In this document: positions 8,213 through 16,394 of the stretch, piece after piece
Numbering within the stretch: the stretch's first letter is position 1
Layout: each line of letters opens with the position of its first letter
From: Ardenticatenaceae bacterium
Lineage (GTDB): Bacteria > Chloroflexota > Anaerolineae > Promineifilales > Promineifilaceae
Length of the DNA: 26,950 bases
Direction: 5' to 3'
NCBI GenBank assembly: GCA_020634415.1
Contig: JACKBT010000057.1
Span: forward strand, 1-26,950
Made by a program: the position numbers and the translations under genes
Notes under the pieces: generated by a model
Database searches by the model: none
Told to the model about the DNA's origin: nothing
What the model saw: only the letters and a program-made list of their open reading frames with translations

Positions 8213-9466
8213 ATGTCACTAAGGACAACTGACACAGTTCAAGAGCTTACTGTTGAGGAGCTGCGGGCCAAATTAGGCACGGGCATGGAAATACAGGACG
8301 CTGAAGAAAATATGCTCCTCAGCATGGGGCCGCAGCATCCCAGTACGCATGGTGTGCTGCGCTTGTTGGTGGAGTTGGCTGGCGAAACCGTCGTCAATCT
8401 GGCTCCTGACATTGGCTTTTTGCACACGGGTGTAGAAAAAAGCATGGAGTCGAAGACGTATACCAAAGCATTGGTGATGACGGATCGGCTCGATTATCTT
8501 TCGCCCTGGTCGAACAATCTGGGTTATATCATGGCGGTGGAGAAGCTGTTGGGGGTGGAAGTAACGCCCCGTGCCAAAGCTATCCGTGTGATTTTGGCGG
8601 AGTTGTCGCGTATTTCCAGTCATTTGGTGTGGCTGGGTACTCATGCGCTGGACCTGGCGGCGATGTCGGTCTTTCTTTACTGCTTCCGTGAGCGTGAATA
8701 TCTGTTGGATATTTATGAGATGGTGGGCGGGCAACGGATGATGGTGAGCTATTTTCGTCCTGGTGGTATGTGGCGAGATGTACCCGAGGAATTTGAACCG
8801 GCCGTTCGTAACTTTTTGGACTTCTTCCCGGCCAAAATTGCTGATTATGAAGCTCTGCTGAAGAATAATCCTATTTGGGTTAAGCGTACCCGTGATGTGG
8901 GTGTGGTTTCGGCGGAAGATGCGGTAGCCTGGGGGATGACGGGGCCGAGTTTGCGTGGCTCTGGGGTGGATTGGGATATTCGCAAAGCGCAGCCTTATTT
9001 GAACTATGCGGATTATGAGTTTGACGTGCCGATAGAGACGGCCGGTGATGTGTATGCTCGTTATCGCTGCCGCGTACGGGAGATGCATGAAAGTTTGAGT
9101 ATTATTCGTCAGGCGTTGGATAAATTGCCCAAGGGGCCGGTGAATATTGATGATCGCAAGATTGTGCCGCCGCCGCGAGCAGAGTTGGGCCGCAGTATGG
9201 AAGCGGTGATTCATCACTTTAAGCTGTGGACGGAAGGGTTTAGTGCGCCGGAAGGGTTTGTCTATCATAGCGTGGAGTCTCCGCGTGGTGAGTTTGCCTG
9301 TTATTTGCGGGGTGATGGTGGGCCGAAACCGGCGCGGGCGCATTTCCGCACGCCGTCGTATGTGCATTTGGCTTCGCTGCCGCTGATGGGCAAAGATGGT
9401 TTTGTGGCTGATTTGGTGGCGATTATTGGTTCGGTGGATATTGTGTTGGGGGAGATTGATAGATAA
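8213..9466 (+). CDS. nuoD: NADH-quinone oxidoreductase subunit D (49 kDa-type)
   Basis: A core peripheral subunit related to the large subunit of [NiFe] hydrogenases; with NuoB it forms the quinone-reduction cavity. The 417 residues include MGPQHPSTHGVLRLLVEL (about 37-54) with the conserved His pair near the quinone head-group site, then DIGFLHTGVEKSME and ELSRISSHLVWLGTHALD. The protein ends with the invariant GEIDR. The first 36 residues are a variable extension (MSLRTTDTVQEL...). Only a weak AGGT lies upstream of the ATG; translation could be helped by coupling from nuoC. The TAA overlaps the nuoE ATG (TAATG at 9464-9468). A long open frame on the opposite strand is a codon-bias shadow. 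Confidence 0.97.
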   Translation: MSLRTTDTVQELTVEELRAKLGTGMEIQDAEENMLLSMGPQHPSTHGVLRLLVELAGETVVNLAPDIGFLHTGVEKSMESKTYTKALVMTDRLDYLSPWSNNLGYIMAVEKLLGVEVTPRAKAIRVILAELSRISSHLVWLGTHALDLAAMSVFLYCFREREYLLDIYEMVGGQRMMVSYFRPGGMWRDVPEEFEPAVRNFLDFFPAKIADYEALLKNNPIWVKRTRDVGVVSAEDAVAWGMTGPSLRGSGVDWDIRKAQPYLNYADYEFDVPIETAGDVYARYRCRVREMHESLSIIRQALDKLPKGPVNIDDRKIVPPPRAELGRSMEAVIHHFKLWTEGFSAPEGFVYHSVESPRGEFACYLRGDGGPKPARAHFRTPSYVHLASLPLMGKDGFVADLVAIIGSVDIVLGEIDR

Positions 9467-9990
9467 TGATACGTGAAAAGTATGCAGCAGAGATTGAGGG
9501 GTTGTTGAAGCGGTATCCTAGTAAGAAATCGGCCGTTTTGCCCCTGATGCACTTAGCCCAACACCACTATGGAAATATGAGCCGCGAGGCCATGCAAGAG
9601 GTGGCGGAGATTTTGGATTTGGACCCAACGCATGTTCTGTCTTTGGCTGGCTTTTATTCTCTCTTTTATGAGGAGAAGGTCGGCAAGTATGTGTTGGAGA
9701 TTTGTAATGATCTTGCCTGCTGTTTGCGCGGTGCGGAGGGGTTTGTGCAGATGGCGTGTGATGCGCTGGGCATTGGTGTAGATGAGACGACGGACGATGG
9801 CATGTTTACGATTAAAACGGTTATGTGTCTGGCGGCTTGCGACAAGGCCCCGATGTTGCAGTGTAATTTGAAGTTTTATGAGAATTTGGATGCGGCGAAG
9901 TTTAAGTCGCTGATTGCTGATTTGCGGCAGGCTGATGGTGGGGAAACGGCCGTTGTCGAAAAAATTAATGGCTATGCCAAACAGGCATAA
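9466..9990 (+). CDS. nuoE: NADH-quinone oxidoreductase subunit E (N1a cluster)
   Basis: The thioredoxin-fold subunit of the NADH-oxidising module, carrying the [2Fe-2S] cluster N1a. It has the expected Cx4C...Cx3C ligand set: C80 and C85 (ICNDLACC) and C121 and C125 (MCLAAC). The N-terminal helical part ALPLMHLAQ-like (SAVLPLMHLAQHHYG) matches the family. At 174 residues it is of normal length. Presence of nuoE with F and G shows that this complex I takes electrons from NADH rather than being a truncated 11-subunit type. The C-terminal tail after about residue 155 is variable and contains an AACGGCCGTT palindrome at DNA level (9945-9954). Confidence 0.96.
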   Translation: MIREKYAAEIEGLLKRYPSKKSAVLPLMHLAQHHYGNMSREAMQEVAEILDLDPTHVLSLAGFYSLFYEEKVGKYVLEICNDLACCLRGAEGFVQMACDALGIGVDETTDDGMFTIKTVMCLAACDKAPMLQCNLKFYENLDAAKFKSLIADLRQADGGETAVVEKINGYAKQA

Positions 9991-10006
9991 CTTGAGGATC
10001 TGAAGA

Positions 10007-11260
10007 ATGGCTCATATTTTATTCCGACATCGAGACATTCCCGATATTCATAAATTAGAAGTATACCAGGCCAATGGTGGCTACGAAGGCTTCAAAAAAG
10101 CCCTTTCTATGCAGCCATCGGAGGTAATTGACGTGGTCAAAGCCTCTAACTTGCGGGGGCGGGGTGGGGCTGGTTTCCCCACTGGCCTCAAATGGAGCTT
10201 TATCCCCAAAGCACCCGGCGACAAGTACGTCCTCATCAACACTGATGAATCGGAGATGGGCACGTTCAAAGATCGTATCTTGATTGAGAAAAACCCCCAT
10301 CAGGTTATAGAAGGTGCTTTGATTGCCGCCTATGCCATTGGCGCCAAACTGGTCTTCAATTACTGTCGCGGCGAATTCATGGATGCAGGGTACGCCTTTG
10401 AAGAGGCTCTGCTGGAGTGCCGCGAGGCAGGTATTATTGGCGAAAATATTCTTGGCTCAGGATTTACCTGCCAATTTTATACCTACTATGGCGCTGGGGC
10501 TTATATTTGTGGTGAAGAAACAGCCCTCATCAAGTCTTTAGAAGGCGAACTCGGTCAGCCCTGGTCGAAACCCCCGTTCCCTGCCATTGAAGGTTTGTAT
10601 GCCAAACCGACTGTCGTCAACAATACAGAGACTTTGGCCAATGTCCCTGCTATCATCGTCAATGGGGCTGAGTGGTATACCAAAATGGGTACGCCCCAAA
10701 GCCCTGGCCCCAAGTTGATGTGCCTTAGTGGACATATTAACAATCCCGGCGTGTACGAAATTGAAATGGGTTCTCTTACCTACCGCGAATTGCTTTTTGA
10801 TGAAAAGTACGGCGGGGGTATTCCTGGAGACAAGAAATTTAAGGCCATGCTGCCGGTGGGTGGTTCTGGCCCGATGGTGACGGAAGCGGCTCTGGAAGCA
10901 CCTATCACTTATGAGGGACTCAAGCCGTTTGGTTCGGATATGGGGTCTGGTTCGGTGGTGGTGATGGATGAGACAGTGGACATCCCCTGGGTGGCGATGA
11001 AATTGGCTCATTTCTTCAAGCACGAGTCTTGTGGCAAATGTACACCGTGCCGGGAAGGCACTTATTGGATTGATAAACTGTTGACGCGCATTAATCATGG
11101 CGAAGGTACGGCTGAAGATTTACAAACACTGCAAAGTGTTGCCAGCCAGATAGGTGGCCGCACGTTGTGCGCGTTGGGCGATTTTGCGATTAGTCCGGTG
11201 GCGGGCACATACCGTCATTTTGCGGATGAGTTTAAGGCGAAGGTAAACGGTAATCACTAA
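10007..11260 (+). CDS. nuoF: NADH-quinone oxidoreductase subunit F (FMN, NADH-binding, N3 cluster)
   Basis: Oxidises NADH via FMN and passes electrons to cluster N3. The FMN-binding loop NLRGRGGAGFPTGLKW lies near residues 49-64, the NADH-binding/family motif YICGEETALIKSLEG near 167-181. The N3 [4Fe-4S] ligands are C342, C345, C348 (ESCGKCTPCREGT) and C388 (GRTLCALGD). The length of 417 is normal. GAGG about 10 nt upstream supports the ATG at 10007, 16 nt after nuoE. The gap to nuoG (11261-11296) contains imperfect GTAAT/ATTAC and GTTCA/TGAAC inverted repeats that also run into the end of this gene. Confidence 0.97.
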   Translation: MAHILFRHRDIPDIHKLEVYQANGGYEGFKKALSMQPSEVIDVVKASNLRGRGGAGFPTGLKWSFIPKAPGDKYVLINTDESEMGTFKDRILIEKNPHQVIEGALIAAYAIGAKLVFNYCRGEFMDAGYAFEEALLECREAGIIGENILGSGFTCQFYTYYGAGAYICGEETALIKSLEGELGQPWSKPPFPAIEGLYAKPTVVNNTETLANVPAIIVNGAEWYTKMGTPQSPGPKLMCLSGHINNPGVYEIEMGSLTYRELLFDEKYGGGIPGDKKFKAMLPVGGSGPMVTEAALEAPITYEGLKPFGSDMGSGSVVVMDETVDIPWVAMKLAHFFKHESCGKCTPCREGTYWIDKLLTRINHGEGTAEDLQTLQSVASQIGGRTLCALGDFAISPVAGTYRHFADEFKAKVNGNH

Positions 11261-11296
11261 TTACTGTTCACTGAACACGATTTACTGGATAAAAGT

Positions 11297-13849
11297 ATGA
11301 GTGATCTCATTACACTGACCATAGACGGTGTAGAAGTAAGTGTTCCAAAAGGAACATTGGTAGTGGATGCTGCCAAGCGAATTGAGAATGACATCCCTGT
11401 CTTTTGTTATCATCCCAAGATGACTCCGGTGGGTATGTGCCGCATGTGCCTGGTGGAAATTGGTCTGCCGATGCGTGATCGGGCTACCGGCGAATTGATG
11501 TTGGAAGAGGATGGCAGCCCCAAGTTGAACTTTGGGCGTGGTTTGCAGACTGCTTGCACGGTGCAGGTTTCTGAAGGCATGGTGGTGCGAACGGCGACAA
11601 AGCCGGTGGATGATGCCCGTGAATCGGTGATTGAGTTTCTTCTTAGCAGTCATCCGTTGGACTGCCCCATTTGTGACAAAGGTGGTGAGTGTCCCTTGCA
11701 GAATTTGACGATGGCCCATGGTAAAGGCACAAGCCGAATGGTTTATACGCAGAAGCTTAAGCTGGATAAACATGTGCCGTTGGGTGAGTTGATTTACCTG
11801 GATCGGGAGCGGTGTATTCAATGTGCCCGTTGTGTCCGCTTCCAAGAGGAAATTGTGGATGATCCGGTGCTGCGTTTTCATAATCGGGGACGGAGTTTGG
11901 AGATTGTCACGATGTCGGAGCCGGGTTTTGACAGTTATTTTAGTGGCAATACGACAGATATTTGCCCGGTGGGAGCGTTGACAACGGCCGATTTCCGGTT
12001 TGGCGCACGTCCCTGGGAATTAACACCTGTGGCGACTGTTTCGCCGCATGATCCGGCTGGCCCTAATATGACCCTTAGCACACGGCGCGAAGCGATTGCC
12101 GGTGGCCGCACGGTTATTAAGCGCATTATGCCGCGCCAGAATGAGTGGGTGAATGAGGTCTGGATTTCGGATCGGGATCGTTTTGTGCATCATTTTGCGG
12201 ATGCGCCGGAACGGTTGAAGACACCGCTGGTGCGGAAGAATGGCGAGTTGGTGGAAGCGAGTTGGGATGAGGCTCTGGATTTGGTGGCGGGCGCGTTGCA
12301 GAAGTATAAGACGGCCGTTGCCGGACTCAGTGGTGACCGCCTCAGTAACGAAGATTTATTCCTCTTCCAAAACCTGTTTCGTAAGGGGCTGGGCAGCCCC
12401 AATATTGATTTAGCCCATCGTCGTTTGGCTGGTGGGGATGTGGTGGCGAAAGTCGGCATTGCCAGCGGCAGCAACTTGAAAGAATTGGGTAAAGGTGATG
12501 CCATTCTGGTCATCGCCAGCGATTTACATGAGGAGTCGCCCATTTGGTGGCTGCGTGTGAAGCAGGCAGCGGAGCGGGGGGCGATGCTGGTGGTAGCCAA
12601 TGCCCGTTCGACACGGCTGGATAAGTTTGCCACGCATGTTGTTCGTTATGCAGCGGGGCAAGGTGTACAGACAGCGCGTGAATTGGCCCAGTTGGGGCAG
12701 GTGGATACCGGTGCAGACGGTTCGCTGGCAGTGGCCGCCGATGCTTTGGTGAAAGCGCATAATTTGGTCATCTTCTACGGTTATGAAGGTTTGACCTTTG
12801 CGGAGACGGATGCGGTGGCTAAATCGTTAGCCAATTTGCTGTTGGTGAAAACGGAAGAGGGTCATGCGGGTCGGGTGAATAATGGCCTGATTGCGGTATG
12901 GCCGCACAATAATACGCAGGGGGCGTGGGATATGGGTGTTCATCCCGCTTACGAGCCTGGGTATAAGGCGGCGGCGAAGGCTGGTTTAACGGCCGATGCT
13001 GTTTACGCGGGTGCGGCTGATGGTTCTGTCCACGCTCTTTATCTGTTAGGGGCTGATCCCGTTGGTGATGGCCTGATGAGTGGGCGGGGCAAGTTGGACT
13101 TTTTGGTGGTGCAGGAGTTGTTTATGACGAAAACGGCCGAATTGGCCGATGTCGTTTTGCCAGCCCAAAGCTGGGCCGAGCGTGAGGGTACATTTACCAA
13201 TGGTGAGCGGCGGGTGCAGCGTTACTATCCTGCCATCCAACCTATTGGTGACAGCCGCGCTGATTGGCAGATTTTGTCCCAGATTGGGGAGCGGGTGGGG
13301 TTAGGTAAACCTGCTTTTGCTGCCAGCCTGGTCTTTAATGAGGCGGCTAAAGCTGTGCCGCAGTATAAAGGTATGAATTATCGCACGTTGGCGCAGGTAG
13401 TGAAGCAGTGGCCGGATGTGGGGGGCGATGACCTTTATTATGGTGGCAATGCTTACGAAAATAAGCAGGGCTTAGGCCAGCAGTGGCAAGTAACGGCCGA
13501 ATCAGGTACGGTAGAGAAGTATGATGTACTGGCTGCAGAGGGTGCCGCTGTGGATGGTTTGAAACTGATGCGCACGGCGGCTCTTTACACACCTGGCACC
13601 CTTATCAATCACTCGTCTATTTTGTCGCATCGCATTGTGCAGCCGACGATTATTTTGCACGCTGATGACGCTGCTGCCGAAAATATGCAGGAAGGGGAGA
13701 AGGTTTCGGTGGGGGTGAATGGCAAGACGGTTTTGGTGACGGTGCATATTAATGGCAGTACACCCAAAGGGTTGGCGCTGCTGCGGGGTGTGACGTATTG
13801 GCCGGGAACGGCCGTTGCCGAGATTTATAAACATTCTACATATGCTTAG
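11297..13849 (+). CDS. nuoG: NADH-quinone oxidoreductase subunit G, degenerate N7 site
   Basis: The large iron-sulfur subunit of the NADH module. The N-terminal ferredoxin domain has the N1b [2Fe-2S] ligands C37, C48, C51 and C87. N5 uses H119, C123, C126, C132 (HPLDCPICDKGGECPLQNL) and N4 uses C173, C176, C179 and C223 (RCIQCARC...ICPVG). A molybdopterin-oxidoreductase-like region fills the rest of the 850 residues. The position of the optional N7 cluster reads SPHDPAGPN (249-257) where cluster-bearing relatives have CPHCPxGCN, and the fourth ligand position is S291, so N7 is almost certainly absent. Translation signals are weak (GGAT before the ATG). The gene is followed by a GTAATTA palindrome and nuoH. 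Confidence 0.96.
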   Translation: MSDLITLTIDGVEVSVPKGTLVVDAAKRIENDIPVFCYHPKMTPVGMCRMCLVEIGLPMRDRATGELMLEEDGSPKLNFGRGLQTACTVQVSEGMVVRTATKPVDDARESVIEFLLSSHPLDCPICDKGGECPLQNLTMAHGKGTSRMVYTQKLKLDKHVPLGELIYLDRERCIQCARCVRFQEEIVDDPVLRFHNRGRSLEIVTMSEPGFDSYFSGNTTDICPVGALTTADFRFGARPWELTPVATVSPHDPAGPNMTLSTRREAIAGGRTVIKRIMPRQNEWVNEVWISDRDRFVHHFADAPERLKTPLVRKNGELVEASWDEALDLVAGALQKYKTAVAGLSGDRLSNEDLFLFQNLFRKGLGSPNIDLAHRRLAGGDVVAKVGIASGSNLKELGKGDAILVIASDLHEESPIWWLRVKQAAERGAMLVVANARSTRLDKFATHVVRYAAGQGVQTARELAQLGQVDTGADGSLAVAADALVKAHNLVIFYGYEGLTFAETDAVAKSLANLLLVKTEEGHAGRVNNGLIAVWPHNNTQGAWDMGVHPAYEPGYKAAAKAGLTADAVYAGAADGSVHALYLLGADPVGDGLMSGRGKLDFLVVQELFMTKTAELADVVLPAQSWAEREGTFTNGERRVQRYYPAIQPIGDSRADWQILSQIGERVGLGKPAFAASLVFNEAAKAVPQYKGMNYRTLAQVVKQWPDVGGDDLYYGGNAYENKQGLGQQWQVTAESGTVEKYDVLAAEGAAVDGLKLMRTAALYTPGTLINHSSILSHRIVQPTIILHADDAAAENMQEGEKVSVGVNGKTVLVTVHINGSTPKGLALLRGVTYWPGTAVAEIYKHSTYA

Positions 13850-13860
13850 GAAAGTAATGG

Positions 13861-13878
13861 GGTAATTAAGTAATTACC
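13861..13878. repeat. GGTAATTA palindrome in the nuoG-nuoH gap
   Basis: GGTAATTA (13861-13868) and TAATTACC (13871-13878) are perfect inverted repeats separated by 2 nt. The unit resembles the arrays at 8167-8198 and 15020-15049. It lies between the nuoG stop and the GAGG ribosome-binding site of nuoH. Confidence 0.75.
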
Positions 13879-13900
13879 TGGTTGCTATAGAGGAACAGTT

Positions 13901-15022
13901 ATGTCCGTTGGTTCCATTGCCCTTTGGGGTCTCGTCGTTGGTTTTATCATGACCTTGGTGGTCATTACCGGCTTTGCTTACACAACATTGTTGGAGCGCA
14001 TTGTCTTGGCGCGGCTGCAAGCTCGCGTCGGGCCAAATCGGGCGGGGTACATTCCGCTGCCACGTGGTAAAGACGGCCGTGAACGCCGCCTTCTGGGTGG
14101 CATTATGCAGCCTGCGGCTGATGCCGTTAAGATGTTTTTCAAAGAAGACCCTATGCCCGATAAGGTTGATCCTGTCACCTACAATCTGGCACCAATGTTG
14201 ACGATTATCCCCGCTGTGGTCATTTTGGCGGTTATACCCTGGGCCGGCAAAATCAGTGGTCTGGGTGACCCTAGGTGGGAATATTTTGCCATCGCCCCCG
14301 GTATTAACGTTGGCGTGGTCTTTATTTTGGCGATTACGTCTATTGCTGTTTATGGGGTAACGTTGGCGGGATGGGCTTCTAATAGCAAATATGCCATTTT
14401 GGGTGGTATTCGCGCTTCGGCGCAGATGATTAGTTATGAGTTGGCTTTGGGCATTATTGTGCTCATCCCCATTATGATGACGGATGCGCCGAACCCGATG
14501 GATTTGGGCGCAATTGTGGAGGCGCAGCGGGGTTTGTGGTTTGTGGTGCAGCAGCCGATTGCCGCGCTCATTTTTTACATTGGCGTTTTGGCGGAATTGC
14601 AGCGGGCACCATTTGATTTGTTGGAAGCAGAACAGGAGCTTTCGGCTGGTTATTCGGTTGAGTATGCGGGTTTACGTTTTGGCACGTTTTTTGTGGCGGA
14701 GTATATGAAGATGATTTCGCTGAGCGCCATAGCGGTCGTTTTCTTTTTTGGTGGGTATCGTGGGCCGTTTGTGGATCAGGTTCCTGTGCTGGGCTTCGTC
14801 TATATGTTTGGCAAGATCGTGATCAGCCTTTTTGTGATGATTTGGATTCGCGCTTCTCTGCCCCGTTATCGTTATGATCAGCTTATGAGTTTGGGCTGGA
14901 AGGTGCTGCTGCCGGTGGCGGTGTTGAATTTTGTGGTAACGGCCGTTGCCCTGGTTCTGGCTGAAGAAGGGGTGTTTGCACCTATCGTCACTAGCTTACA
15001 GCAATTTTTAGGAGGAGGGTAA
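13901..15022 (+). CDS. nuoH: NADH-quinone oxidoreductase subunit H
   Basis: The membrane subunit that links the quinone cavity to the proton-pumping arm. Family features are ARLQARVGPNRAG near the N-terminus, MQPAADAVKMFFKED, and the cytoplasmic acidic loop RAPFDLLEAEQELSAGYSVEYAGLRFG, which lines the quinone channel. About eight hydrophobic helices are visible. At 373 residues it is longer than the E. coli protein, mainly from a basic loop (IPLPRGKDGRERRLLGG) after GPNRAG and from a longer C-terminus. GAGGAAC about 7 nt before the ATG supports the start. The TAA stop is the first three bases of the downstream palindromic array. Confidence 0.97.
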   Translation: MSVGSIALWGLVVGFIMTLVVITGFAYTTLLERIVLARLQARVGPNRAGYIPLPRGKDGRERRLLGGIMQPAADAVKMFFKEDPMPDKVDPVTYNLAPMLTIIPAVVILAVIPWAGKISGLGDPRWEYFAIAPGINVGVVFILAITSIAVYGVTLAGWASNSKYAILGGIRASAQMISYELALGIIVLIPIMMTDAPNPMDLGAIVEAQRGLWFVVQQPIAALIFYIGVLAELQRAPFDLLEAEQELSAGYSVEYAGLRFGTFFVAEYMKMISLSAIAVVFFFGGYRGPFVDQVPVLGFVYMFGKIVISLFVMIWIRASLPRYRYDQLMSLGWKVLLPVAVLNFVVTAVALVLAEEGVFAPIVTSLQQFLGGG

Positions 15023-15049
15023 TTACGTAATTACGTAATTACGTAGTTA
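15020..15049. repeat. GTAATTAC-type palindromic array in the nuoH-nuoI gap
   Basis: Three tandem TAATTACG units (15020-15043) followed by a TAGTTA variant make a run of overlapping perfect palindromes. As at 8167, the first TAA is the stop codon of the upstream gene. The array ends just before the AGGAGA ribosome-binding site of nuoI. Confidence 0.82.
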
Positions 15050-15059
15050 GGAGAAACGC

Positions 15060-15569
15060 ATGTTAGAAGACATTTCCGCAATTGTTACTGGGCTTTACAC
15101 GACGCTCAAACATATTATTCGCCCCCCAGTAACCATTCAATATCCCGATGTAAAACGGCCGCCCCGCTATCGCTTCAAGGGTCGGCATGAACTCAAGCGG
15201 TATGATAACGGCCTGGAGAGATGTATTGGCTGTTCCCTTTGTGCTGCGGCCTGCCCTGCTGATGCCATTTTCGTGGAAGCGGCCGAAAACAATGATGACG
15301 AACGCTTCTCACCGGGCGAACGGTATGCCCGTGTCTATGAAATAAACATGCTGCGCTGCATCTTCTGTGGCTTTTGTGAAGATGCCTGCCCTACGCAAGC
15401 CATCGTTTTAGAAAATAATTACGAATTAAGCTTCTATGACCGGGCCAGCGCGATTTATACCAAAGATATGTTGATTGTGGATGTACCCGTGAATGGACAG
15501 CCAACGCCACAAAAAGTGGAACCTGGTGTTTTCACGCGCTCCATCCCCGATATGGAAAATCCGAAATAG
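15060..15569 (+). CDS. nuoI: NADH-quinone oxidoreductase subunit I (N6a/N6b clusters)
   Basis: A ferredoxin-type subunit with two [4Fe-4S] clusters that bridges NuoG and NuoB in the electron chain. Both CxxCxxCxxxCP motifs are intact: C55, C58, C61, C65 (CIGCSLCAAACP) and C100, C103, C106, C110 (CIFCGFCEDACP). The arrangement with YDNGLERCIGC and a linker of about 35 residues matches the family. At 169 residues it is of normal size, with a variable C-terminal tail. AGGAGA about 9 nt before the ATG gives one of the better ribosome-binding sites in this operon. Confidence 0.97.
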   Translation: MLEDISAIVTGLYTTLKHIIRPPVTIQYPDVKRPPRYRFKGRHELKRYDNGLERCIGCSLCAAACPADAIFVEAAENNDDERFSPGERYARVYEINMLRCIFCGFCEDACPTQAIVLENNYELSFYDRASAIYTKDMLIVDVPVNGQPTPQKVEPGVFTRSIPDMENPK

Positions 15570-15581
15570 GTTAGGCGACTG

Positions 15582-16091
15582 ATGGATAATCCGATTTTTT
15601 GGCTTTTTGCTCTTGTGGCTGTGGCGGCGGCGGGTGGGATGATCTCCACCCACAACGCCATTCACAGTGCTTTATTCCTGGTGTTGAACTTTGCTGCTAT
15701 CGCCGCTCTTTATGTGCTGCTGAATGCACCCTTTATTGCGATGGTACAAATTACGGTTTACGCTGGGGCGATTATGGTGCTGTTCCTCTTTGTCATTATG
15801 CTCCTCGGCGCGGAAAAATTGCGTGGTGTAGCGGGCAGTGGTGGCTGGCAGCGCAATCTGGCGATTGTGCTGGCGGCTATTTTGATTGTGGCTTTTGCGA
15901 TTGTTTTTCTGGATGGAACGGTGGCAACGGCCGTTACTTCTAGCCCTATTGACACCAGCCCCACCGCCCTGGGGGTCCGCTTATTCTCTGGTTACATTTT
16001 GCCCTTTGAACTAACGGGCATCCTATTGTTAGCCTCCATGATTGGTGTCGTTATTCTCAACAAAGCCAGAGGGGGAGAAAAAGATGTTTGA
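15582..16091 (+). CDS. nuoJ: NADH-quinone oxidoreductase subunit J
   Basis: A membrane-arm subunit of complex I with five predicted helices. Recognisable features are the first helix with [20 protein letters not shown] and the third-helix block [26 protein letters not shown], which carries the pi-bulge region of the family. The normal-length protein (169 residues) ends with [11 protein letters not shown]. The last 8 nt overlap nuoK. The extracellular loop around residue 115-120 is encoded by an AACGGCCGTT palindrome (15926-15935). Confidence 0.95.
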   Translation: MDNPIFWLFALVAVAAAGGMISTHNAIHSALFLVLNFAAIAALYVLLNAPFIAMVQITVYAGAIMVLFLFVIMLLGAEKLRGVAGSGGWQRNLAIVLAAILIVAFAIVFLDGTVATAVTSSPIDTSPTALGVRLFSGYILPFELTGILLLASMIGVVILNKARGGEKDV

Positions 16092-16392
16092 TGTAACCAT
16101 TAATCATTATGTGTGGCTTAGCATCATCCTCTTTTCGATGGGCGCAATGGGTGTCCTCCTGCGTCGCAACGCCATCATCATCTTTATGTCAATCGAAATG
16201 ATGCTCAATGCGGCCAATTTGCTCTTTGTCGCTTTCTCGCGGCAGTTGGGTGATCTGGATGGGCAGGTTTTAGTCTTTTTTGTCATTACGGTGGCGGCGG
16301 CCGAAGTCGCTGTCGGCCTGGCCCTGATTGTGACCATCTTCCGCACGAAGAAGAGCATCAATATTGATGAAATTAATTTAATGAAGGGATAA
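16084..16392 (+). CDS. nuoK: NADH-quinone oxidoreductase subunit K
   Basis: A small three-helix antiporter-related subunit (Mrp subunit C relative) in the proton-translocating arm. The two membrane glutamates are present, E38 in [11 protein letters not shown] and E74 in [11 protein letters not shown]. The start at 16084 gives the normal 102 residues and has GGGGGAG about 6-12 nt upstream; the frame is open to 16042, but that segment only overlaps nuoJ. It overlaps nuoJ by 8 nt and is 2 nt from nuoL, consistent with coupled translation. Confidence 0.96.
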   Translation: MFDVTINHYVWLSIILFSMGAMGVLLRRNAIIIFMSIEMMLNAANLLFVAFSRQLGDLDGQVLVFFVITVAAAEVAVGLALIVTIFRTKKSINIDEINLMKG

Positions 16393-16394
16393 AC

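Noticed and set aside
8273..9367. Long open frame on the minus strand opposite nuoD
   Set aside because: It is fully inside nuoD, has a His/Arg-rich low-information translation and no family motif; it is a shadow of the codon bias of nuoD.
16042..16083. Upstream extension of nuoK
   Set aside because: The extra residues overlap nuoJ and precede a normal NuoK start with GGGGGAG upstream.
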